Assembly (NCBI RefSeq): GCF_024181405.1
Contig: NZ_CP051302.1
Location: 1,674,001 to 1,738,000, forward strand
Reading direction: 5' to 3'
Origin: Treponema denticola
GTDB taxonomy: Bacteria; Spirochaetota; Spirochaetia; Treponematales; Treponemataceae
DNA: 64,000 nt
The notes under the pieces are model-generated. The model was not told where the DNA came from and ran no database searches. It was given only the letters and a program-made list of their open reading frames with translations. Shown here one piece after another: positions 1 to 8,363 of the stretch. The stretch's first letter is position 1. Each line of letters starts with the position of its first letter. The translations under genes and the position numbers were made by a program.

Positions 1-178
1 ACAGACCCCTCAAGGATTCGGCTTTGAAAAGATATTGGCAGCTCATAAACAGGCTCTAGAAAACGGAAAAGAATACACCGACGACAGTGAGATTTACGGA
101 GAATTTGCCGGAGACGTTTTTATCTGCACGGGAGAAGTATCCAACAAAAAAATAACCTTTAAGGAAGATATAAAATGA
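1..178 (+). CDS. ispD: 2-C-methyl-D-erythritol 4-phosphate cytidylyltransferase, C-terminal end (partial)
   Basis: The reading frame is open from the left edge and stops at 176-178. It encodes about 58 residues beginning QTPQGFGFEKILAAH, which matches the conserved TPQ-F segment in the C-terminal third of IspD. It continues with T-DDS, the usual (T/S)DD(A/S) motif, and ends in a lysine-rich tail. IspD makes CDP-methylerythritol from MEP and CTP in the cytosolic MEP isoprenoid pathway. The stop overlaps the ispF start (ATGA), so the two genes are translationally coupled. The N-terminal domain lies outside the window. Identification rests on the motif plus the neighbouring ispF, a very common pairing. 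Confidence 0.88.
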   Translation, partial: QTPQGFGFEKILAAHKQALENGKEYTDDSEIYGEFAGDVFICTGEVSNKKITFKEDIK

Positions 179-660
179 GAACAGGCTTAGGCTACGACTT
201 ACACCGCTTAGTCAGAGGAAAAAAGCTTATGATGGGAGGCGTTCATATTCCTTTTAAAAAAGGTGAAAAAGCCCACTCGGATGGAGACGTCCTCCTTCAT
301 GCCATTACAGATGCCCTCCTCGGAGCCTGCGGAATGGGAGACATAGGAGAGTTTTTCCCGCCAAACGATAAAAAGTGGAAGGACGCAAATTCCGCAGAAC
401 TTTTATCAACAGTATGGGAAATAATAAGCGAAGCAGGATGGAAGATTCAAAACATTGACTGCGTAATAATAATTGAAGAACCAAAAATCCTCCCATTCAG
501 AGAAGAGATAAGAAGATCGATAGCAAGTATTTTAAAAATAGAAAAAGAGCAAATTTTTATAAAGGCAAAAACCGGAGAAGGCATAGGAATAATAGGAAAA
601 GGCAAGGCCGTTGCCGCCCTTGCCTCATGCCTTATCTTTTGTCGGCATACTCAAGAATAA
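175..660 (+). CDS. ispF: 2-C-methyl-D-erythritol 2,4-cyclodiphosphate synthase
   Basis: This is a full-length IspF of 161 residues (family about 155-165). It cyclises CDP-ME-2-phosphate to MEcPP with release of CMP. The metal-binding D-x-H is visible in GYDLHRL near residues 7-12. The family signature SDGDVLLHAITDALLG (about 35-50) follows, with the third metal His in it. ANSAELL and the C-terminal AKTGEGIGIIGKG stretch complete the family pattern. The start overlaps the ispD stop by 4 nt. The 3' end overlaps the convergent coiled-coil gene by 29 nt, so the C-terminal codons of both genes share DNA and there is no room for a terminator between them. Confidence 0.96.
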   Translation: MRTGLGYDLHRLVRGKKLMMGGVHIPFKKGEKAHSDGDVLLHAITDALLGACGMGDIGEFFPPNDKKWKDANSAELLSTVWEIISEAGWKIQNIDCVIIIEEPKILPFREEIRRSIASILKIEKEQIFIKAKTGEGIGIIGKGKAVAALASCLIFCRHTQE

Positions 661-3600
661 GATCTACTTCCCCGAGGGATAAGTTTAAAGCCTTTGCAAT
701 CTCGTTGTTTTTCCAACCTTGGCGTGACAGTTTTAGTACGTTTTCTTGCACATTTAATGACGGACTTCCGCTTTCGTTCCTTTCGGGTTTTTCTCCCTTA
801 AAGAGGTCTGCCATCAGCTTTAGCTGAGCTTCCGATTCGCTCGAAATTTCTTTTAATCTGGTTTCGGTGGCGGCAAGCCAGCTTCTGGCCTGCTTTAGGT
901 TATCCATCTTTGAGTTCAAATCTTCCAATGTAGAATCGACGCTCTCAATCTTTTCGCAAACAGCTTCTGCCCTTCCCTGATTTGATAAAAGAGTTTCAAG
1001 CGTTACCTTTATCTTTTCCATCTCGGGAGGAATTACACTTACCTCAGTCTTAAATTGTTTAATATCCGATTCAAGAGTCTTTAAATTTTCAAAAGCGGAA
1101 TCAATGCTTTCAAGAGTTTGATTTAATACGGCTTCTTTTTTCTCAAGCCTTTCATAGCGGGTGTTTACATCACCGATACCTTCTTCCAATCTTCTAATTT
1201 GAACTTGGTATTGCTGTAAGTCATCATTTACGGAAGTAAGCTCGATGATTTTTTTGTCCATAGAGTCGGAAAGAGCATTAAGTTTTATAAACTCGCCTTC
1301 AAGAAGCTCAATGTTTTTGCGCTCATTCATAAAGCGGCTGACCTTTTGTTTAGCTTCTTCTTCCAAATGTGTAACCTTATCATATTGAAGAGTGAGGTCA
1401 TCCATTGCATTTTTATAAACCTCAAATTTAGTAACCTCATTTTTAAGAGAAGCAATATCTTTTTCCAAACCTTCTTTTAATTCATCAGCCCTTTCAAAGA
1501 CCTTGGTTTGTGTAATAAAGTCATTTTGTTTTTTATCTATTTCTTCTATAAGCGAATTTAGGCGGTCTGCATCAGCCTGAATCTTTTCGCGAACCTTCTC
1601 TTGGGTTTCATCAAGGCGGTTACGAACTTCAAGAATCATATCATTGATGCCCTGTACGGACAGCGCAGCCTCAGAAGCGGCTTCCTTAATTCTTTTATTG
1701 ATTACCTCATTTAGTTTTTCTGCTTCGGTATTAAAGCGGTTTGTAACTTCTGAAGCATGCTCATCAATGGCCTTGTTTGCAGATGCAACCTTAGTATCAA
1801 CGGAATTAAGCTTCGCCTGAATACCGTTAAAGGCGTCTCCGCTCTTTGCTACAAAGTCTTTGTACTGGGCATTATACTTGGCATCAAGATTTTTAATTGC
1901 ATTTTCCGTTAAGCCTGCAAAGTTTGTAATCTTCTCGTCAAAGAATGAACGGGCATCCGTAAACTGCTGATCCGTGCGGTTCTTCCAAGCTTCAAAATCT
2001 TTTTTAATAGTTTCAAACTTGGCTTCCGACTCTTCCCGAATTGAAAGGAGTTTTTCTTGCATGCTCTTTGAAGTATTTTCAAGCTCTGCGTTTTGATTGG
2101 ATACAGCCTCGCGAACCTGCTCCTTATATGAAGCAAGCTCAGTTTCAATCTGCTGAGATGCCTTTGCTTTTATCTGATCTACGTCTGCACGGAAAGATTC
2201 TATGTATTGCTCTACAGTGCCGTCCATTGCAGAAACCCGCGAATTTAAACCGGCTTCAACATCTTTAACCTTTTCATCCAGTTTGGTAAAAAGAGCTTTA
2301 TATTCTTCGGCTGCCTGACCAAGCCTTACCCGCAGCTCTGCCTTATATTTTTCTTCCAAATCCTTCCGTGCCGATTCGTTTTCAGAAGCAAGAAGGGTCA
2401 TGTTGGCAGAAACATCATCTTTCCACTGATCGAAGCTTAGATTAATAGCCTCGCTCCTCTTTGCAAGGTCTGCAAAGAAGTCGTCTTCAAACATTTTTAA
2501 TTTTTCCGAAACGTTTGTATAGGCCTTAGCTTTTAGGTCATCGATACCTGCATCTATAGCCTTCATGCGTTCACGGATTTTTTCCGAATTATTAGTAAAT
2601 TCGTTAAAAAAGTTTTGCTGACTTTGTTTGGCCGAATTTACGTAAGAAGAGAAGTCGGCTATAATCTCATTTTTAATAAGGGCTTGAGATTTTTCGATTT
2701 CTTCTTTTAAGCTGTCAACGTTTTCAATAGCCTTTTCAAATTTGGTAAATCTTTCTTCAGTCTGAATCTTAAACTCATTTAACTTTTTATCCGTAAATTT
2801 AGAAAGAGAATTTACGTTATCTTGGAAGTTAGAAGCAAGGCTGTTAAACTGAGACCTCATTGTAGCTTCGGTTTGGTTTAAATCGGCAGCAATCGCATCA
2901 GAACGTACCGAAACTGCATCCTCAGTTTCCTTCAATTTTTCGGATATGGAATTTATACGTAACGAAATATTTTCTTCGGTCCGGGAAAAATCCGACTGCA
3001 TTTGAGCAAGATAGTCCTTTGCCTGAGTTTCCCATTCTGCCTTAAAATCCGAAGCCATCTGCCTTGTCCGGTTTAAATTGTCATCCATTTGGGTTTCAAT
3101 CTCTGCAGCTGTTTCTTCAAATTCTTTGCGGTAGCTTTGAACCCTTTCTGCAGTTTCCTCTTTTAACTTAGCAAAGGCAGCTTCCTGAAGAGCTCCCGCC
3201 TTGTCTGCTGCAGAATTATATGCTTCTTTATATAAGTCTTGAAGTTTAATTGATGTTACTTCCAAGAGTTCGCCCGTATCTCTTTGGGCCGAAGCAAGGC
3301 GGTTTTCAACATCGTTGATTACAAGGCCCATTTCATCCAATATTTTGCTTTTATATTCGCTTAATTTGGCATCGGCTTCGGCTGCAAAATTTTGTTTTAA
3401 TTCCGGAATACTTTCAGTAAGATTATTCAGCTGAACCCTTGCAGCGTTAATCGATTTTGCAAGAGAATCGACAAAATCAGCTTCCCTTGTAATTTCCATT
3501 AAATTTTTTTCTGCCAAGGCCGTCATATCCATAAGTTTTTGAATGGTTTGCCCGGATTCGGTAATGTATCTGTCTATATCCTGAATGGTGGCGGAGCGCT

Positions 3601-3877
3601 CTTCTACTGTTTGACTTTGCACTAAAAAATCGGCTCGAAGTTCATCAAGCCGCTTCACTGTAGCAATAGCCTTACTTTGCTGCACTCCCAATTCCGTAGA
3701 AAGATCGCTTAAAGTAGAATTTTTTTCGTTTACAAAAGCTTCAAGGTCTTCTTTTATTTTATCCCCGTATCTTTTTGCTTTTTCGATGGATCGGTTATTT
3801 TTATCGCTTTGTCTAAAAGCAATAATAATACCTATACAAATTACCAATGTTATAAGATTGAATAAAATATAATTCAT
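632..3877 (-). CDS. Giant membrane-anchored coiled-coil protein (SpiroCoCo-type)
   Basis: The protein has 1081 residues. An N-terminal hydrophobic helix (about 4-22) is followed by about 1000 residues of almost uninterrupted charged heptad-type sequence rich in E, K, A, Q and D, with few prolines, so a very long coiled coil is expected. It resembles the spirochaete-specific family annotated as SpiroCoCo coiled-coil protein; this family link is from memory. The last 40 residues are different: a compact segment containing LSRQGWKNNEIAKALNLS followed by GEVDLILEY, which looks like a helix-turn-helix and resembles the tail of DUF6115/DUF2802-type proteins (SwrB-like). The start has a G-rich Shine-Dalgarno (GGGTGG). 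A structural, cytoskeletal or flagella-related role is inference; no enzyme motif is seen. Confidence 0.85.
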   Translation of the reverse strand: MNYILFNLITLVICIGIIIAFRQSDKNNRSIEKAKRYGDKIKEDLEAFVNEKNSTLSDLSTELGVQQSKAIATVKRLDELRADFLVQSQTVEERSATIQDIDRYITESGQTIQKLMDMTALAEKNLMEITREADFVDSLAKSINAARVQLNNLTESIPELKQNFAAEADAKLSEYKSKILDEMGLVINDVENRLASAQRDTGELLEVTSIKLQDLYKEAYNSAADKAGALQEAAFAKLKEETAERVQSYRKEFEETAAEIETQMDDNLNRTRQMASDFKAEWETQAKDYLAQMQSDFSRTEENISLRINSISEKLKETEDAVSVRSDAIAADLNQTEATMRSQFNSLASNFQDNVNSLSKFTDKKLNEFKIQTEERFTKFEKAIENVDSLKEEIEKSQALIKNEIIADFSSYVNSAKQSQQNFFNEFTNNSEKIRERMKAIDAGIDDLKAKAYTNVSEKLKMFEDDFFADLAKRSEAINLSFDQWKDDVSANMTLLASENESARKDLEEKYKAELRVRLGQAAEEYKALFTKLDEKVKDVEAGLNSRVSAMDGTVEQYIESFRADVDQIKAKASQQIETELASYKEQVREAVSNQNAELENTSKSMQEKLLSIREESEAKFETIKKDFEAWKNRTDQQFTDARSFFDEKITNFAGLTENAIKNLDAKYNAQYKDFVAKSGDAFNGIQAKLNSVDTKVASANKAIDEHASEVTNRFNTEAEKLNEVINKRIKEAASEAALSVQGINDMILEVRNRLDETQEKVREKIQADADRLNSLIEEIDKKQNDFITQTKVFERADELKEGLEKDIASLKNEVTKFEVYKNAMDDLTLQYDKVTHLEEEAKQKVSRFMNERKNIELLEGEFIKLNALSDSMDKKIIELTSVNDDLQQYQVQIRRLEEGIGDVNTRYERLEKKEAVLNQTLESIDSAFENLKTLESDIKQFKTEVSVIPPEMEKIKVTLETLLSNQGRAEAVCEKIESVDSTLEDLNSKMDNLKQARSWLAATETRLKEISSESEAQLKLMADLFKGEKPERNESGSPSLNVQENVLKLSRQGWKNNEIAKALNLSLGEVDLILEYADKR

Positions 3878-3915
3878 TAAAAATTCCCACCCTTTTTTAC
3901 GCTTATAATATCAAA

Positions 3916-4617
3916 TTATATCATAAATTTCAATAATTGGCGATAGTTTGAAAAATAAATATCCGGTTTTTCATTATCTTTTTGAGCAAAAACTTTTTTA
4001 AGTAAGATAAATAACCTGCTCTTTATGCAGGCAGTGTGCATTCCTGCTGCCTTGGCCCCTGCAACATCGTACCTGAGATTGTTTCCCACATAGAGAATCT
4101 TATCGCAAGGCAGATCAAGGGCTTCTGCCAACCGTTTAAAGGGGAGAGGAGAAGGTTTTAAGGCCCCTATAGCCTCTGTCCCGAAAGCGGCATCACAGAG
4201 GGGTAAAATACCCCACACATCATTTTTTTGTTCCGGTAAAAAGTCCGAAAGAAGGGCTATTTTAAGCCCGCATCTTTTAAATTCCTCTATAGATTCCCTT
4301 GCAAAAAAGTAAGGTCTTATCCTTGCAAAACGCTTTTTCCAGCCCTCATAAATTTCCGTCTCCAAAAAGTTTTTAACATCTTCCTTATTTCTTCCTGCGT
4401 GTTTTGCCAAGATTTCGGCTTGAAAATCAAAAAAGTTGCTTAAAACTTTATCGGGATTCTTTTCCTGCCAAAGTCTTATATCTTTTCGGGTCTTGTTAAA
4501 AGCAGACATAAAATTAAAATTTTTTAACAGAAATGGAATTATACGTAAATTAAAGCGCCATGAAGGATAAAGCGTACCGTCAATGTCAAATGCTATAGCA
4601 GAAATACCGTACTTCAT
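3916..4617 (-). CDS. HAD-superfamily hydrolase
   Basis: The protein has 233 residues. HAD motif I is DIDGTLY at residues 11-17 (nucleophile D11, acid D13). Motif II is the serine in ALLSDF (about 120). A Lys occurs in GALKPSPLPF (motif III) and motif IV appears as YVGNNLRYDVAGAKAAGM. A helical cap separates motifs I and II, so it is a C1-cap, phosphoglycolate-phosphatase-like HAD. The substrate cannot be told. It is divergent from the MscS gene. Its own promoter (positions 4623-4651) places the -10 box 5 nt from the ATG, predicting a leaderless message, and no Shine-Dalgarno is seen. The coiled-coil gene follows 38 nt downstream on the same strand. Confidence 0.85.
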   Translation of the reverse strand: MKYGISAIAFDIDGTLYPSWRFNLRIIPFLLKNFNFMSAFNKTRKDIRLWQEKNPDKVLSNFFDFQAEILAKHAGRNKEDVKNFLETEIYEGWKKRFARIRPYFFARESIEEFKRCGLKIALLSDFLPEQKNDVWGILPLCDAAFGTEAIGALKPSPLPFKRLAEALDLPCDKILYVGNNLRYDVAGAKAAGMHTACIKSRLFILLKKVFAQKDNEKPDIYFSNYRQLLKFMI

Positions 4618-4622
4618 ATGAT

Positions 4623-4651
4623 TTTATACTATAAATGTAAGGCTTTGTCTA
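4623..4651 (-). promoter_or_regulatory. Promoter of HAD gene (leaderless)
   Basis: On the minus strand, -35 TAGACA, a 17-nt spacer and -10 TATAAA lead to a gap of 5 nt and then the ATG at 4617. Read by eye; the transcription start would fall on or beside the start codon. Confidence 0.55.
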
Positions 4652-4655
4652 CCTC

Positions 4656-4684
4656 TTGGAAGTTTACAAAAAATTTGATAGATT
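4656..4684 (+). promoter_or_regulatory. Promoter of MscS gene (leaderless)
   Basis: -35 TTGGAA, a 17-nt spacer and -10 TAGATT are followed by six A residues and the ATG at 4691. No Shine-Dalgarno is present. It sits back to back with the HAD promoter, with only 4 nt between the two -35 boxes. Confidence 0.5.
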
Positions 4685-4690
4685 AAAAAA

Positions 4691-5530
4691 ATGAACATAA
4701 ACTTAGAACAAATACAAACTTTTGTTAAGGAAAACTTTACCCTGCCCTCTTTTATATCCATATTGTCTTTCTTGGGGATAATTTTAATAACATACATCTT
4801 TTTTAAAATTATAATTAAATCGCTTAAAAAATTTACGGAGAACAAGGTAAGCCCTGCAATTCAAAACCTTATAACAAAGATTTTACAATACACCTGTCTG
4901 GCCGTTATCTTGATGACGATATTTAAAAAGCTCGGTATAAACATAAATGCCTTTGTAGGAGCCGCAGGTATTGCCGGTGTTGCCATAGGTTTTGCAGCCC
5001 AAACCTCGGTGTCAAATATAATTTCAGGCTTCTTTGTCCTTGCAGAAAAAGCCTTTAAGGTAGGCGACCGTATCCAACTTGGAGACATAACGGGAAATGT
5101 AGAATCGATTGACTTTATGGCTATCAGGGTAAAAACCCTTGACGGAAACATCGTGCGTATTCCGAACGAGGTAGTCATAAAGGGAAACCTCATAAACTAC
5201 TCAAGCCTCCCGATAAGGAGAATCGAAACAAAGATAAGCATTGCATACGGAAGCGACATGGAAAAGGTAGAATCCGTTTTAATGGAAATCCCGAACCGAG
5301 TACCTCAAATTCTAAAAAGCCCCGAACCCTTTGTTTTCTGGTCGGCTTATGCAGATTCCGGTATAGAAGTTGCCTTCTATGCTTGGGGAAAAAATGAAGA
5401 CTTTCTTGTTATAAAGAATTCTATTTTTAAACTTATAGCCGAACTCTTCGAAGAAGCCGAAATAAATATTCCCTTCCCGCAGATGGACGTTTATATCAAT
5501 CCGGAAAGAACAAAGAAACAGCCCTATTGA
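4691..5530 (+). CDS. mscS: Small-conductance mechanosensitive channel, MscS family
   Basis: The protein has 279 residues, close to E. coli MscS (286). A first transmembrane helix lies around 17-42, a second around 60-80, and the glycine/alanine-rich pore helix TM3 around 84-108 (AGIAGVAIGFAAQTSVSNIISG). The conserved beta-domain follows (FKVGDRIQLGDITGNVESI...GNIVRIPNEVV) and then the alpha/beta C-terminal cage. MscS releases solutes through the inner membrane on hypo-osmotic shock. It is divergent from a HAD gene and convergent with the TPR/NHL gene, 3 nt away. Confidence 0.93.
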   Translation: MNINLEQIQTFVKENFTLPSFISILSFLGIILITYIFFKIIIKSLKKFTENKVSPAIQNLITKILQYTCLAVILMTIFKKLGININAFVGAAGIAGVAIGFAAQTSVSNIISGFFVLAEKAFKVGDRIQLGDITGNVESIDFMAIRVKTLDGNIVRIPNEVVIKGNLINYSSLPIRRIETKISIAYGSDMEKVESVLMEIPNRVPQILKSPEPFVFWSAYADSGIEVAFYAWGKNEDFLVIKNSIFKLIAELFEEAEINIPFPQMDVYINPERTKKQPY

Positions 5531-5533
5531 TTT

Positions 5534-7588
5534 CTACTCCAAGGGAGCGAAGTACCCTATTTCATCCCGGCCTGATCTTTCCAAAAGCTGAACCTCTACT
5601 TCTACGGGTAAAAAAGACCTACCGAAGTCGGTTGACATGGTAGAAGTATATTTCAGCTGGTACATTCCCAAAGGCTTTTCGATAATATCATCAATAAGAG
5701 GTTTTAAGCCCCTTTCGGCATAGATGTATGAGGTCTTACCGCCAGTCTTTTTTGCAAGATAGCTCATTTCGGAAGCAGGAGCTCCCTTTTTTAAACTAAT
5801 CGGATAAAAACGTATATTGTTATTTTTCATGTATGAAGCAAGGTCGTTTAAATTATACTGCTTAAAATTATCCGAATTAGGATCGCTGAAATTCAAAAAA
5901 AGAACGGCTCTTTTTTGTTCGGCATTTATCAGCTCCCCGACGGCAAGCCTCAAAGCAAGATCTAATTTCCAGTCGGACGAGGCCGGAGCCTTTATGCGGT
6001 TAGGCAGGGTTATCAAATCGGCAGGAGAGAATTTTCCCTCAAGAGCGGGAATAGATGAGGCTGAAATAAGGCTTATCTTTCCCCTGCCCTGCATTGCTTC
6101 TGCAATTTCCTTTAAGGCAGCCTCTATTAAGGCCTTTTCCTTTAAGGAATTGGGAGATCTTTCAACAATGACGGCTATATCGCAAGTTTTATTAAGATAG
6201 GAAGAACCGGTCAAAGAATAATCGGCAACAGGCCTGTTTCCCTCCGTGATTATAAAGTTATCCTGAGTCAAACCTACAATTTGTTTGCCGTCGCGGTTTT
6301 GTACGCTTACTTCAACCAAGACTTCAGGGAATTTATCTGAATAAACTTTTTTTATCAATACAAAAAGGCCGCCTGCAAGTTCATTTATTCTTGAAGTTAT
6401 TTCTACCGTTTGATTTTTATGGTCTATTAAAAGAAGACTTCCGTTCACATCGGGAACCGCAGCCGTAATCTTTGTAGGAACATTTCCCAGACTCGTCAAC
6501 TCGCTTACAGTCGAAAAAGCAATATCGATAAGGTAAGCCTTATTCCCTGCAGAAGCAACCAAATTGCCGTTCCATTCCCTAAGGGATTCTATTTGCTTTA
6601 AGGTGCCTTCAGGCAGGAGAGATTGAACAAAGTTGCCGGCCGTATCGAAGGTATAAACGGCGCCCTTTATTGCATCGGCAACATAGACAAGCCCGTCGAC
6701 TACAGCTATCCCCGAAGGAGCCGTAAAGCCCCCGAAAAGACCGCTTTTTTTTCCAAAGGTAAAAAGAGGCTCTCCTGCAGAAGAAAAAACAACAATTCTT
6801 GCATTTCCAAAATCGCAAACATAGATATTGCCGTACTCGTCTTCAGCTAAAAACTGAGGGCCTATAAATTCTCCGTTTCCGCGGCCTCTCGCTCCGAAAG
6901 ATTTTACAAAAGAACCGTTTTTATCGAGGAGAGAAAGCCTGTCGGCGGCAAATTCCGAAACCAAGAGATTTCCGTCCGATAGGGCTATAACATCGAAGGG
7001 CCTGTCAAAGCCTTGAATAGGCCCCTTTGTTCTGTCCAAGATAATACCGTTTACGTTAAAATGCAAAAGCTCGTTTGAGCCGTAAGCCGTCATCCAAAAG
7101 GAGCCGTCGGAAACAGCCGCTATCGAAAGGGGCTGGCGGAAAAGCTCTACAGTGCCGTTCTTTGAGCTAAAAGAAGAGTTTTCCACATACTTTATGTTAT
7201 CTGAAGAATAGGGAGTAAGGCTCCTCGATTCTTTTAGAATTTCTATCTTGTTTTTTAAAAGCATTCCGCCGTAACCTGCTGCCTCGGCCAATTCCCACTG
7301 AGTCAGAGCTGCACCTTCAACACCTGAGCTGTAATAGGCCTTTCCAAGCCAATCTAAAATTAAAGACTCATCGGGCAGATAAGAAAGAGCTTTTTCGAAT
7401 AAAAGGATGGCTTCGTTAAAGGTTCCGCGATAATAGGCTTGAACACCCCGCCTAAATTCTTCGGAAGCAACTCTCTTATCCGACGAGGACGGCTTATCGG
7501 TAAAATTCTTATCTTGTGAAAAAACAGGAACAGTAAATAAGACTAAGCTTATAAAAACAATTATACGACATTTTCTACCGAATTTCAT
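5534..7588 (-). CDS. Secreted TPR / NHL beta-propeller / VWA-like protein
   Basis: The start at 7588 is preferred over one 18 nt upstream because a GGGAGG Shine-Dalgarno is correctly spaced and the next residues form a clean signal peptide (KCRIIVFISLVLFTVPVFSQ). That gives 684 residues. Order: signal peptide 1-24; TPR-like helices about 40-105; a six-bladed-like NHL propeller about 150-400 with repeats such as GNIYVCDFGNARIVVF and GLVYVADAIKGAVYTF; then a von Willebrand A-like fold about 460-640. The MIDAS DxSxS is degenerate (VERSPNS), so metal binding there is doubtful. It probably acts in the periplasm as an interaction scaffold; no catalytic residues are seen. The upstream TPR gene stops 1 nt before this start codon, so they form one operon. 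Confidence 0.8.
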   Translation of the reverse strand: MKFGRKCRIIVFISLVLFTVPVFSQDKNFTDKPSSSDKRVASEEFRRGVQAYYRGTFNEAILLFEKALSYLPDESLILDWLGKAYYSSGVEGAALTQWELAEAAGYGGMLLKNKIEILKESRSLTPYSSDNIKYVENSSFSSKNGTVELFRQPLSIAAVSDGSFWMTAYGSNELLHFNVNGIILDRTKGPIQGFDRPFDVIALSDGNLLVSEFAADRLSLLDKNGSFVKSFGARGRGNGEFIGPQFLAEDEYGNIYVCDFGNARIVVFSSAGEPLFTFGKKSGLFGGFTAPSGIAVVDGLVYVADAIKGAVYTFDTAGNFVQSLLPEGTLKQIESLREWNGNLVASAGNKAYLIDIAFSTVSELTSLGNVPTKITAAVPDVNGSLLLIDHKNQTVEITSRINELAGGLFVLIKKVYSDKFPEVLVEVSVQNRDGKQIVGLTQDNFIITEGNRPVADYSLTGSSYLNKTCDIAVIVERSPNSLKEKALIEAALKEIAEAMQGRGKISLISASSIPALEGKFSPADLITLPNRIKAPASSDWKLDLALRLAVGELINAEQKRAVLFLNFSDPNSDNFKQYNLNDLASYMKNNNIRFYPISLKKGAPASEMSYLAKKTGGKTSYIYAERGLKPLIDDIIEKPLGMYQLKYTSTMSTDFGRSFLPVEVEVQLLERSGRDEIGYFAPLE

Positions 7589-7589
7589 C

Positions 7590-8270
7590 CTAAGCCTCCC
7601 GTGCATCAGAACTTATCATTTCAAAGTGTTTGAGTATAATCTTATTATCGGGTAATTTTTCTTTAGCTCGAGTAATATAGGATTTAGCTTCCGAAGGGAG
7701 GTTCATCTTATGATAGATTAAAGCCATCGAATCCAAATAAGCCGGATTTTCGGGCTGTTTTTCTACGGCTTTTTTGCAGAGGAGCAAGGAGCGTGTCAGA
7801 TCTCTATCCGTTTCGGCCAAGATATAGGCCAGGCCGTTTAAGGCCGTGCTGTTTTCCGGAGCGGTTTTTAAGGCTTTTTCATAATAGTCGATGGCCTTTT
7901 CGGTTTCATGGTGTTCATAATAAACATAAGCCAATGAAGAAAAAACCTGTACCGACTCATAACCGGCTTCGATAAGTTTTGAAAGCTCAAACTCTGCAAG
8001 TCTGGTTCGGCCCGTATTTGCATAGATAAAGGCTAATATCAATCTGCATTGATAAACCTTTGCAATATCCTTGCTTGCAGTTACTACCTGCTCAAGATAT
8101 TCAAGAGCCTGCTCATACTCCGACAAGCGGGAATATATTAGTCCTATATAATAGTTTATTTCGATTTTTATAAGAACATCTTCAGTGCTTACACTTAAAA
8201 AGAAAACTAAAGCTTCCTGATAGTCTTTTTTGTTATATAGGTTTATCCCCTCTTTTAATTCGGAATACAT
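7590..8270 (-). CDS. Tetratricopeptide repeat protein
   Basis: The protein has 226 residues made almost entirely of TPR-type helix pairs. Clear units include INYYIGLIYSRLSEYEQALEYLEQ, AYVYYEHHETEKAIDYYEKAL and AYLDSMALIYHKMNLPSEAKSYI, with the usual A8, G/A and Y positions. There is no signal peptide, so it is probably cytoplasmic or peripheral. Its stop (TAG) is followed after 1 nt by the start of the TPR/NHL/VWA gene, so the pair is co-translated and likely works together. A strong GGGAGG Shine-Dalgarno precedes the ATG and a TATAAT lies at 8290-8295, with only a poor -35. Confidence 0.85.
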   Translation of the reverse strand: MYSELKEGINLYNKKDYQEALVFFLSVSTEDVLIKIEINYYIGLIYSRLSEYEQALEYLEQVVTASKDIAKVYQCRLILAFIYANTGRTRLAEFELSKLIEAGYESVQVFSSLAYVYYEHHETEKAIDYYEKALKTAPENSTALNGLAYILAETDRDLTRSLLLCKKAVEKQPENPAYLDSMALIYHKMNLPSEAKSYITRAKEKLPDNKIILKHFEMISSDAREA

Positions 8271-8363
8271 GAAACCCTCCCTTTTTCAAATTATACAGAA
8301 AAAAAACTTTTTACACAATAGCAGAGAAAAACACTTAAAAATTTACTAATCTTAAAACCCTTA

